Origin: Lysobacter_K sp038248955
GTDB lineage: Bacteria > Pseudomonadota > Gammaproteobacteria > Xanthomonadales > Xanthomonadaceae
Assembly: GCA_038248955.1 (NCBI GenBank)
Contig: JBBRWW010000051.1
Span: 1-18,873, forward strand
Direction: 5' to 3'
Length of the DNA stretch: 18,873 bases
The translations under genes were made by a program, and so were the position numbers. The notes beneath the pieces were generated by a model that did no database searches, had not been told where the DNA came from, and saw only the letters and a list, made by a program, of their open reading frames with translations. Positions 7,393-13,656 of this stretch are shown here, one piece after another (within the stretch, counting starts at the first letter, position 1; each line of letters begins with the position of its first letter).

Positions 7393-8290
7393 ACCCGAAG
7401 CGCTGCTGGTAGCCACGGGCATGGCGACCGGCGACCGGCGTTTCAGCAAGATGCACGGGGCCGGCAACGACTTCGTGGTGCTCGACCTGCGCGCCGGCGC
7501 GTTGCCGCCCGATCCCGCGCAATGCCGCGCGCTGGCCGACCGCCATGCCGGCATCGGCTGCGACCAGATCCTCGGCATCGAGCCACCGCGCAGCGCCGCG
7601 GCGGTGGCGTCGTACCGCATCTGGAATGCCGATGGCTCGCCATCGCAGCAATGCGGCAATGGCGCGCGCTGCATCGCCGCGTGGCTGGTGCGCGATGCCG
7701 CGCGCCGCGGGCAGGACCTGGGCACGGAATTCGCGCTCGACAGCCCGGTTGGCCTGCACGCAGTGGCCCGCCTGGGCGACCACCAGTACCGCATCGACAT
7801 GGGCGTGCCGGTGTTCGATCCCGCACGCATCCCGTTGCTGGGCATGGATGGCGAGAGCGACGAGTACGTGCTGCAGATCCACGACACCGTGCTCAGCTTC
7901 GGTGCGGTGTCGATGGGCAATCCGCATGCGGTGATCGAGGTCGACGACGTCGATGCCGCGCCAGTGGCCAGCATCGGCCCGCTGTTGCAGTCCGATGCGG
8001 CATTCCCGCAATCGGCGAACGTCGGTTTCGTGCAGGTGCTGGGGCGCGACCACGTGCGCCTGCGCGTGCATGAGCGCGGCGTGGGCGAGACGCTTGCCTG
8101 CGGCAGTGGCGCCTGCGCGGCGGCGGCGGTGCTCATGCGCCGTGGCCGCATCGATCGCGACGTCAGCATCAGTCTGCCCGGCGGCGAGTTGCGCATCGCG
8201 TGGCCCGCCGACGACGCGCCGGTGTCCATGACGGGGCCGGCCGCATTCGTGTTCGAAGGAAACCTGACCCTGGAGAGCGGCGAGCAATGA
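7385..8290 (+). CDS. dapF: Diaminopimelate epimerase
   Basis: DapF interconverts LL- and meso-diaminopimelate, supplying lysine synthesis and peptidoglycan precursors in the cytoplasm. The 301-residue product has the family start FSKMHGAGNDF and both catalytic cysteines: Cys90 in QQCGNGARC and Cys239 in ACGSGAC. The chosen ATG at 7385 overlaps the lptM stop (ATGGCTGA), suggesting coupled translation. Another in-frame ATG at 7421 would give 289 residues, closer to the usual length of about 275-285, and cannot be excluded because the first 20 residues are not conserved. The 3' end overlaps the next gene by four bases (ATGA). Confidence 0.95.
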   Translation: MAEPEALLVATGMATGDRRFSKMHGAGNDFVVLDLRAGALPPDPAQCRALADRHAGIGCDQILGIEPPRSAAAVASYRIWNADGSPSQQCGNGARCIAAWLVRDAARRGQDLGTEFALDSPVGLHAVARLGDHQYRIDMGVPVFDPARIPLLGMDGESDEYVLQIHDTVLSFGAVSMGNPHAVIEVDDVDAAPVASIGPLLQSDAAFPQSANVGFVQVLGRDHVRLRVHERGVGETLACGSGACAAAAVLMRRGRIDRDVSISLPGGELRIAWPADDAPVSMTGPAAFVFEGNLTLESGEQ

Positions 8291-8964
8291 GCGACACCAC
8301 CGAGACACTGGGCGCGCACGAAGTCGCGACCTGGCTGCGCCGGCATCCCAACTTCCTGCAGCAGTTTCCCGACCTGGCGCTGAGCCTCGTGGTGCCGCGC
8401 GAGGAAGGCACGGCCGCGTCGCTGGCGAGTTACCAGCTCGAAGTGCTGCGCGACAAGAATCGTGAACTCGCGCGCCGCCTGCAGGAACTGTTCGCCAACG
8501 CGCAGGAAAACGAGCGGCTGTCGGTGCGAACCCATCAACTGACGCTCGCGCTCATGCGCCAGGCCAGTGCCGCCGACACGGTGCGGGCGATCGCGGCGAG
8601 CCTGGCGGAGGATTTCAACGGCGACCTGGTGCGGCTGGTATTGCTTCAGCCGATCGCCGGCCTTGAGCGGGACCACTGGTGGCAGCAGTTGGATGCCGAC
8701 GACCCGCAGCTGCAGCCGTTCCGCGACTGCCTCGCCGATGGCGAACCGTTGTGCGGTCGCCTGCAACCGGAAAAGCACGCGCTGCTGTATGGGCTGCAGG
8801 CCGATCAGGTGCAGTCGACGGCGTTGCTGCCGCTGCCGGGCATCGGCCTGGTCGCGGTCGGCAGCCGCGACCCCAACCGATTCTTCCCGGGCATGGGTAC
8901 GCTGTTCCTGCGCATGATCGGCGAGTCGCTGGCGACGGCATTGAAGCGGTTCGACCCGGCCTGA
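8287..8964 (+). CDS. DUF484 family protein (GAF-like)
   Basis: A 225-residue protein of the DUF484 family. It shows the characteristic N-terminal segment VATWLRRHPNFLQQFPDL (about residues 13-30), then a probable coiled coil through about residues 45-80 (REEGTAAS to ERLSVRTHQL), then a GAF-like domain to the end, with the late region PLPGIGLVAVGSRDPNRFF. DUF484 genes commonly lie between dapF and xerC in gammaproteobacteria, and that order holds here. The molecular role is unknown; the GAF-like fold suggests ligand sensing or dimerisation. It starts on the dapF stop (ATGA) and ends one base before xerC, so its expression is tied to both. Confidence 0.9.
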   Translation: MSDTTETLGAHEVATWLRRHPNFLQQFPDLALSLVVPREEGTAASLASYQLEVLRDKNRELARRLQELFANAQENERLSVRTHQLTLALMRQASAADTVRAIAASLAEDFNGDLVRLVLLQPIAGLERDHWWQQLDADDPQLQPFRDCLADGEPLCGRLQPEKHALLYGLQADQVQSTALLPLPGIGLVAVGSRDPNRFFPGMGTLFLRMIGESLATALKRFDPA

Positions 8965-8965
8965 G

Positions 8966-9871
8966 ATGGATCCCGTCGCCGGCGCCGCGACCGTTCCGGC
9001 GATCGAGGATTTCCTCGCCCACCTCGCCGTCGAGCGGCGGATGTCGCCGAACACGCTTGATGCCTACCGCCGCGACCTCGCCGCGTTGGCGCAGTGGGCG
9101 ACCACGCAGGGCCAGGCCGATCTGCTGCACCTGCAAGGCGAGCACGTGCGCGCCTTCGTCGCCGCTGAACACCGTCGTGGACTGTCGCCCAAGAGCCTGC
9201 AGCGCCGGCTCAGCGCCTGCCGCAGCTTCTACGGCTGGTGGTTGAAGCAAGGCCGCATCACCGCCAGTCCCGCCGCCGCGATCCGCGCTCCCAAGGCACC
9301 ACGCCGATTGCCGCAGGTGCTGGACCCGGACGAGGCCAAGGCACTGGTCGAGGTGCCGACCGACGCACCGCTCGGCCTGCGCGATCGCGCGTTGCTCGAG
9401 CTGTTCTATTCCTCCGGAATACGCCTGAGCGAGCTGTGTGGCCTGCGTTGGCGCGATCTCGACCTCGTCGACGCGCTGGTGACGGTGCTGGGCAAGGGCA
9501 GCAAGCAGCGCAGCGTCCCACTGGGCTCACATGCCCGCACGGCGCTGGCGCACTGGCGCGCGTCCACCGGCGCGGGCACCGACGCGCCGGTGTTTCCCGG
9601 CCGCGGCGGCGGAGCGATCACTCCGCGCGCGGTGCAACTGCGCATCCGCCTGTTGGCGCAGCGGCAGGGCCTGTTCAAGCGCGTCCACCCGCACCTGCTG
9701 CGGCACTCGTTCGCGAGCCACATCCTGGAATCCTCCGGCGACCTGCGCGGCGTGCAGGAGCTGCTGGGCCATGCCGACATCGCCACCACCCAGATCTACA
9801 CCCACCTCGACTACCAGCACCTGGCCAACGTCTACGACGCCGCGCACCCGCGTGCCAGGCGCAAGCCGTAG
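8966..9871 (+). CDS. xerC: Tyrosine recombinase XerC
   Basis: A 301-residue tyrosine recombinase. Together with XerD it resolves chromosome dimers at dif under FtsK control. The N-terminal SAM-like core-binding domain covers about 10-100 (motif RRMSPNTLDAYRRDL), and the catalytic domain about 115-295. All six active-site residues are visible: Arg153 (SGIRLSEL), Lys177 (GKGSKQR), His243 and Arg246 (HPHLLRHSFASH), His269 (LGHADI) and nucleophile Tyr278 (TTQIYTHL). Spacing from Arg to Lys matches E. coli XerC (24 residues). Position behind dapF-DUF484, rather than near dsbC/recJ, argues for XerC over XerD. The start lies one base after the preceding stop, indicating operon expression. Confidence 0.95.
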   Translation: MDPVAGAATVPAIEDFLAHLAVERRMSPNTLDAYRRDLAALAQWATTQGQADLLHLQGEHVRAFVAAEHRRGLSPKSLQRRLSACRSFYGWWLKQGRITASPAAAIRAPKAPRRLPQVLDPDEAKALVEVPTDAPLGLRDRALLELFYSSGIRLSELCGLRWRDLDLVDALVTVLGKGSKQRSVPLGSHARTALAHWRASTGAGTDAPVFPGRGGGAITPRAVQLRIRLLAQRQGLFKRVHPHLLRHSFASHILESSGDLRGVQELLGHADIATTQIYTHLDYQHLANVYDAAHPRARRKP

Positions 9872-9893
9872 GCGGCGCAACGCGTCGGAGCGG

Positions 9894-9917
9894 GCCACGC
9901 CTCCATTTTCGCGTGGC
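9894..9917 (+). terminator. Hairpin downstream of xerC
   Basis: A perfect 7-base inverted repeat, GCCACGC (9894-9900) and GCGTGGC (9911-9917), encloses a 10-base loop containing TTTT. It lies 23 bases after the xerC stop and before the presumed hslV promoter, a fitting place to end or reduce transcription. There is no T-run after the stem, so it is not a canonical intrinsic terminator. Confidence 0.35.
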
Positions 9918-9958
9918 GTCACGACGCATCCTGTCGCGGGACCGCGCGGAGGACGGCC

Positions 9959-9987
9959 CTTGCGCGCGTCGCCGGCGACCCCCATCC
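9959..9987 (+). promoter_or_regulatory. Candidate sigma-32 (heat-shock) promoter of hslVU
   Basis: CTTGCGC (9959-9965) resembles the heat-shock -35 element CTTGAAA, and CCCCATCC (9980-9987) resembles the -10 element CCCCATNT. The spacing is 14 bases, within the accepted range. The predicted start is near 9993-9994, leaving a leader of about 18 bases that carries the GGAGG ribosome site (10003-10007). hslVU is a classic sigma-32 operon in E. coli. A short hairpin (ACCCC/GGGGT, 9978-9994) overlaps the -10 element. Confidence 0.45.
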
Positions 9988-10011
9988 AAGGGGTTCGCTT
10001 CCGGAGGTCGC

Positions 10012-10563
10012 ATGGATCCCAGCCAGAATCCCCACGTTTTCCACGCCACCACCATCATTTCGGTGCGCCGTGACGGCCGCGTCGCCGTGGCCGGTGACGG
10101 CCAGGTCACGCTCGGCGCGACCGTGATGAAGGGCAACGCGCGCAAGGTCCGCAGGCTCGGCCGCGACGGCCAGGTGCTGGCTGGTTTCGCCGGCGCCGCC
10201 GCCGATGCCTTCACCTTGTTCGAGCTGTTCGAGGCCAAGCTCGAGAAGCACGGACAGCTGCAACGCGCCGCGGTCGAAATGGCCAAGGATTGGCGTACCG
10301 AACGTCGCTTCGGCAAGCTCGAGGCGTTGCTGGCGGTGGCCGACAAGGACACCTCGCTGATCATCAGCGGCACCGGCGACGTGATCGAGCCCGAGGACGG
10401 CCTGATCGCGATCGGCTCCGGGGGCATGTACGCCTTGTCGGCGGCACGCGCGCTGATGGCGCACACGCCGCTCGATGCCCGCAGCATCGCCGTCGAGTCG
10501 ATCAACATCGCCGGCGACGTGTGCATCTACACCAACCGCAACGTGGTGGTCGAAGAACTCTGA
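10012..10563 (+). CDS. hslV: ATP-dependent protease HslVU, peptidase subunit HslV (ClpQ)
   Basis: A 183-residue threonine peptidase, the proteolytic double ring of the HslVU (ClpYQ) bacterial proteasome-like complex. The mature N terminus is TTIISVRRDG, with Thr13 as the expected nucleophile; the preceding 12 residues (MDPSQNPHVFHA) form a leader that must be removed. Many HslV proteins need only loss of Met1, so this leader is longer than in E. coli. Conserved blocks GDGQVT, GNARKVR, GFAGAAADAFTL, TERR and IGSGG.YAL are present, as is the C-terminal TNRNVVVEEL. A strong GGAGG lies at 10003-10007, four bases before the ATG. The frame is open far upstream into xerC, but only this start has a ribosome site and the right N terminus. 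Confidence 0.95.
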   Translation: MDPSQNPHVFHATTIISVRRDGRVAVAGDGQVTLGATVMKGNARKVRRLGRDGQVLAGFAGAAADAFTLFELFEAKLEKHGQLQRAAVEMAKDWRTERRFGKLEALLAVADKDTSLIISGTGDVIEPEDGLIAIGSGGMYALSAARALMAHTPLDARSIAVESINIAGDVCIYTNRNVVVEEL

Positions 10564-10572
10564 CGTCCAGCT

Positions 10573-10695
10573 CCCTCTCCCGTTTACGGGAGAGGGTTGG
10601 GGTGAGGGCAGGCGAATCGACGCTTGCGACGCGACCTGCAGCCCCGCATGCCCTCATCCGCCCTTCGGGCACCTTCTGCCGCAGGCGGGAGAAGG
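10573..10695. repeat. Palindromic intergenic repeat element between hslV and hslU
   Basis: Nested palindromes fill most of the 155-base hslV-hslU gap. A perfect 10-base stem with a four-base loop lies at 10573-10596 (CCCTCTCCCG/CGGGAGAGGG). GGGTGAGGGCA (10600-10610) can pair with TGCCCTCATCC (10649-10659) across a 38-base loop. A small stem GCCC/GGGC lies at about 10660-10670, and a final stem CCTTCT/AGAAGG (10672-10677 with 10690-10695) has one G-G mismatch inside. From memory, this arrangement of motifs matches a dispersed repeat common in intergenic DNA of Xanthomonadaceae and some other proteobacteria. No other copy occurs in this window. Confidence 0.75.
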
Positions 10696-10718
10696 AACAA
10701 CAAACACAAGGTTCCCCG

Positions 10719-12119
10719 ATGCCCAACACGCCCGACACCAGCCCCGCCACCATGACCCCGCGCGAGATCGTGCAGGCACTCGACCGCCACATCGTCGGCC
10801 AGCACGATGCCAAGCGCGCGGTCGCGATCGCGCTGCGCAACCGTTGGCGGCGCATGCAGCTCGATCCCGGCCTGCGCGATGAAGTCATGCCGAAGAACAT
10901 CCTGATGATCGGCCCCACCGGTGTCGGCAAGACCGAGATCGCCCGGCGCCTGGCGACGCTGGTCAACGCGCCGTTCGTCAAGGTCGAAGCGACGCGCTTC
11001 ACCGAGGTCGGCTACGTCGGCAAGGACGTTGAACAGATCATCCGCGACCTTGCCGACACCGCCGTCAAGCTCTTCCGCGAGCAGGCCAAGCAACGCGTGC
11101 GCACGGCCGCCGAAGAGCGCGCCGAGGACCGCATCCTCGATGCGCTGCTGCCACGACGCGCGGTCAGCACGCCGTTTGGCCTGCCCGGCGAGGCGGCCGC
11201 TGACGAGCCGTCGGCGCAGCACAATTCCAGCGAGGCCGGCGAGACCCGGGCGAAGCTGCGCAGGCAGTTGCGCAGCGGCGCGCTTGACGACCGCGAGATC
11301 GACATCGAGACCGCGGTAACGGTGGGGAATGTCGACATCATGGCGCCGCCCGGCATGGAGGAAATGGGCCAGCAGTTGCGGCAGATGTTCTCGCAGGTCG
11401 CCGGCGGCAAGACCCACAAGAAGACCCTGCCGATCCGCAGCGCGCGTTCGCTGCTGGTCGAGGAGGAGGCCGGCAAGCTGGTCGACGAGGACGAGGTGCG
11501 CGAGGCCGCGATCGAGGCCTGCGAGCAGCACGGCATCGTCTTCATCGACGAGATCGACAAGGTCGCCAAGCGTGGCGAATCCGGCGCCACCGGGGGCGAC
11601 GTGTCTCGCGAAGGGGTGCAGCGCGACCTGTTGCCGTTGGTCGAAGGCTCCACGGTCAGCACCAAGTACGGTTCGATCAGGACCGACCACATCCTGTTCA
11701 TCGCCTCCGGCGCGTTCCATCTGGCCAAGCCCAGCGACCTGATCCCGGAACTGCAGGGCCGGTTCCCGATCCGGGTCGAGCTCAGCGCGCTGAGCAAGGA
11801 CGATTTCGTGCGCATCCTCACCGAGCCGAAGGCGGCGCTGATCACCCAGTACGTCGAGCTGCTCAGGACCGAGGGCGTGGCGCTGGCGTTCACCCCCGAT
11901 GCGGTCGAGCGACTCGCCGAAATCGCCTTCATCGTCAACGAGCGCCAGGAAAACATCGGCGCGCGGCGCCTGCACACGGTGCTCGAGCGCCTGCTCGACA
12001 CGCTGAGCTACGAGGCGCCCGACCGCGACGGCGAGACCATCAGCATCGACAGCAGCTACGTCGATGCGCACCTGGGCGAACTGGTCAAGGATCCCGACCT
12101 GAGCCGTTACATCCTGTAG
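10719..12119 (+). CDS. hslU: ATP-dependent protease HslVU, ATPase subunit HslU (ClpY)
   Basis: HslU is the AAA+ unfoldase that feeds proteins into HslV. The 466-residue product starts with the family segment MTPREIVQALDRHIVGQ, has the Walker A motif GPTGVGKT at residues 65-72, the YVGKDVE pore-loop segment, an inserted I-domain (about 110-240), Walker B FIDEID with Asp277 and Glu278, the GRFPIRVEL arginine-finger region and the sensor-2 motif ENIGARRLHT. It ends in DLSRYIL, the C-terminal tail that docks into HslV. The chosen ATG has AAGG at 10708-10711, seven bases upstream; an internal ATG 11 codons later corresponds to the E. coli MTPREIV start. The gene follows hslV after 155 bases that contain a palindromic repeat. 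Confidence 0.97.
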   Translation: MPNTPDTSPATMTPREIVQALDRHIVGQHDAKRAVAIALRNRWRRMQLDPGLRDEVMPKNILMIGPTGVGKTEIARRLATLVNAPFVKVEATRFTEVGYVGKDVEQIIRDLADTAVKLFREQAKQRVRTAAEERAEDRILDALLPRRAVSTPFGLPGEAAADEPSAQHNSSEAGETRAKLRRQLRSGALDDREIDIETAVTVGNVDIMAPPGMEEMGQQLRQMFSQVAGGKTHKKTLPIRSARSLLVEEEAGKLVDEDEVREAAIEACEQHGIVFIDEIDKVAKRGESGATGGDVSREGVQRDLLPLVEGSTVSTKYGSIRTDHILFIASGAFHLAKPSDLIPELQGRFPIRVELSALSKDDFVRILTEPKAALITQYVELLRTEGVALAFTPDAVERLAEIAFIVNERQENIGARRLHTVLERLLDTLSYEAPDRDGETISIDSSYVDAHLGELVKDPDLSRYIL

Positions 12120-12183
12120 CGCCGATCCTGCTTTGCAACCGAAGCCTTGGCGTGGCTGGCAAAATTCTGGTCAGACGTCGGCG

Positions 12184-12218
12184 TGGCGGGCCCCGGCGCG
12201 CGAACGCTCCCCCCGCCA
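12184..12218. terminator. Hairpin between convergent hslU and cupin genes (weak terminator candidate)
   Basis: TGGCGGG (12184-12190) and CCCGCCA (12212-12218) form a perfect 7-base inverted repeat with a 21-base GC-rich loop. A second small hairpin, GGCTG/CAGCC with a three-base loop, lies at 12221-12233. Both are in the 121-base gap between convergent genes. No T-run follows, so the assignment rests on position and symmetry only. Confidence 0.25.
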
Positions 12219-12240
12219 GCGGCTGAGCCAGCCCGCCTGG

Positions 12241-12777
12241 CTACTTCGCAGCGCGCTTGCGGGGATCGTCCTTGGGGTCGATATAATTGAGTTCGAACGG
12301 GCCCATGCCCGACACCTGCAGGGTCATGCCGTTCTTGGTCGATGCCGCGTGGTGCATCTTTGCCGGCAACAGGACATACCCGCCGGGCGCAAACGTATGT
12401 TCATGGGCGCCGGGACCCTGGTCGCCCATCTTCACGGTCAAATCGCCCTCCACGACCGTCACCTGCTCATCCGTCGGATGCCAATGCATCGCAATCTTGT
12501 AGCCCGCCGGGGCCCTGAGGCGAAGCACGAACGGTCCCGCCTTGCCCGGGTCGCCGGAGAGAACCACTGCCTTGGCGCCACGCTCGAAGGCCGGTGGTGC
12601 TTCGCCCCACTTCAACGTGCCGGCGTCGTACATCACGTGGGCCGCCGCGGCCTGTGCGGGCATCGACGCCGCGTGCATTGGTTTTGCCGCAGGCGGATTA
12701 CCGGGGCTGGGTTGGCCGGCGTGCAGCGCGACGGGCAATACCAACGCGCCGGCGAGTGACAGGAACTGCATTTTCAT
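12241..12777 (-). CDS. Secreted cupin-domain protein
   Basis: A 178-residue protein with a signal peptide (about residues 1-20, ending LHA), then an Ala/Pro-rich linker and one cupin domain. Cupin motif 1 fits G(X)5HXH(X)3E(X)6G exactly: Gly92, His98, His100, Glu104, Gly111. Motif 2 is GGYVLLPAKMHH, with His143 the likely fourth metal ligand; the usual final Asn is Thr. It is therefore probably a periplasmic metal-binding cupin; whether it is an enzyme or a binding protein cannot be told. The start at 12777 has an excellent ribosome site, AGGAGA on the minus strand (plus-strand 12784-12789), six bases away. A hairpin lies just upstream at 12805-12823. Its neighbours give no clear hint of a pathway. 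Confidence 0.85.
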   Translation of the reverse strand: MKMQFLSLAGALVLPVALHAGQPSPGNPPAAKPMHAASMPAQAAAAHVMYDAGTLKWGEAPPAFERGAKAVVLSGDPGKAGPFVLRLRAPAGYKIAMHWHPTDEQVTVVEGDLTVKMGDQGPGAHEHTFAPGGYVLLPAKMHHAASTKNGMTLQVSGMGPFELNYIDPKDDPRKRAAK

Positions 12778-12804
12778 GGGAATTCTCCTGGTGGCGTACC
12801 CGTT

Positions 12805-12823
12805 GCACCGCGGAGCACGGTGC
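12805..12823. promoter_or_regulatory. Inverted repeat upstream of the cupin gene
   Basis: GCACCG (12805-12810) and CGGTGC (12818-12823) form a perfect 6-base inverted repeat with a 7-base centre, 28 bases before the cupin start. It could be an operator or a leader hairpin. Apart from this I see no gene or clear site in the 12778-13036 gap; the short open frames there are GC-bias artefacts. Confidence 0.25.
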
Positions 12824-13036
12824 CAGGCGGAGTACGGGCACTTGCGGGCATGCGAAGGAGCCGCGATGCCCGCAAGGAAGCCAACGTGCCTCGGGTTGCC
12901 CGGCGGCCATGGGTACCGGTCCGCAATGACCTCAATCGAGGTGGCGCGGCCGCCGAGCCCGGCGCGACTGGCCCGCCTGCGCCAACTGGGCGATGCGATG
13001 CGCGACCGCCGACCGGCGCGCGCCACGTCGGCGGGA

Positions 13037-13492
13037 TCACGCTTCGCCGATGTCCTCGTTCCAGACCGCCGGATTCGCCGCGATGTAGTCGCCGAGCATC
13101 GTGATGCACTCGCCGTCGGCGAGGTCGACCACCTTGACGCCACTCTCGCGCAGCCAGTCCAGGCCGCCGGCGAAATTCACCGATTCACCGACCACCACGG
13201 TGCCGATGTTGAACTGGCGCACCAGGCCGCTGCAGTACCAGCACGGCGCGAGCGTGGTGACCATGATCGTGTCGCGGTAGCGGCGTTGGCGGCCAGCTTT
13301 GCGGAATGCGTCGGTCTCGCCGTGCACCGAGGGATCGTTCTCCTGGATGCGACGGTTGTGGCCGCAGCCAAGCAGGCGGCCGTCATCGTGGAACAGCGCG
13401 GCACCGATCGGAATACCTCCCTCACTCAGCCCCTGGCGGGCTTCGGCGACGGCGGTGGCGAGCAGGGCGCGGTAGTCGGGGGTGGAAATCAT
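13037..13492 (-). CDS. Cytosine deaminase, yeast Fcy1-type (zinc nucleobase deaminase)
   Basis: A 151-residue member of the cytidine/deoxycytidylate deaminase fold. The zinc site is complete: His57 and the proton-shuttling Glu59 in HGE, and Cys84 and Cys87 in PCWYC. Its closest match from memory is the yeast cytosine deaminase rather than TadA or guanine deaminase: the HNRR segment (Asn46), the VGESVNF segment (Phe107), and the C-terminal WNEDIGE all align with yeast sequence. In the yeast enzyme the corresponding Asn, Phe, Trp and Asp line the cytosine pocket. It should convert cytosine to uracil for pyrimidine salvage in the cytoplasm. AGGA lies eight bases before the ATG. It is divergent from ubiE. 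Related bases remain possible substrates. Confidence 0.85.
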   Translation of the reverse strand: MISTPDYRALLATAVAEARQGLSEGGIPIGAALFHDDGRLLGCGHNRRIQENDPSVHGETDAFRKAGRQRRYRDTIMVTTLAPCWYCSGLVRQFNIGTVVVGESVNFAGGLDWLRESGVKVVDLADGECITMLGDYIAANPAVWNEDIGEA

Positions 13493-13603
13493 GTGGGTGG
13501 TCCTGGCGGGCGTGGTTGCAGTCTGCCCTCGCAGGACTGGCGGCGATAGCGGGCGGATCGAGGGTCGGTGCGCAGTCGCATGCTGCTGCCAGGTCGGCCA
13601 GAG

Positions 13604-13623
13604 GGCTCCGGTCGCCCGGAGCC
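13604..13623. promoter_or_regulatory. Perfect inverted repeat upstream of ubiE
   Basis: GGCTCCGG (13604-13611) and CCGGAGCC (13616-13623) form an 8-base perfect palindrome with a TCGC centre. It lies in the 164-base divergent gap between the deaminase and ubiE, where the -35 region of the ubiE promoter would fall. It may be an operator or a hairpin. Confidence 0.4.
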
Positions 13624-13643
13624 GGGACGCAGCGAAGCGGTGC

Positions 13644-13649
13644 GATAAT
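13644..13649 (+). promoter_or_regulatory. -10 element of the ubiE promoter
   Basis: GATAAT matches the -10 consensus at five of six positions. Its end lies seven bases before the ubiE ATG, so transcription should start at about 13656, giving an mRNA with essentially no leader. No good -35 box is present at 16-18 bases upstream; that place is taken by the end of the inverted repeat. Confidence 0.45.
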
Positions 13650-13656
13650 CGCCGCC

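Noticed and set aside
7156..9054. A 632-codon antisense frame over lptM, dapF and the DUF484 gene
   Set aside because: Arg/Ser/Ala-rich translation with no motif; the sense strand encodes recognisable families throughout.
9238..10011. Long upstream extension of the hslV reading frame into xerC
   Set aside because: The frame is open only by GC bias; the GGAGG and the conserved HslV N terminus fix the start at 10012.
10584..12071. A 495-codon antisense frame over hslU
   Set aside because: GC-bias shadow of hslU, whose sense protein is complete and conserved.
12820..13104. Short plus- and minus-strand frames in the cupin-deaminase gap
   Set aside because: No ribosome sites and Arg/Pro-rich translations; nothing supports a gene here.
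12542..13549. A 335-codon plus-strand frame across the cupin-deaminase region
   Set aside because: It runs antisense to two genes with complete metal-binding motifs and spans their intergenic gap with no recognisable domain.
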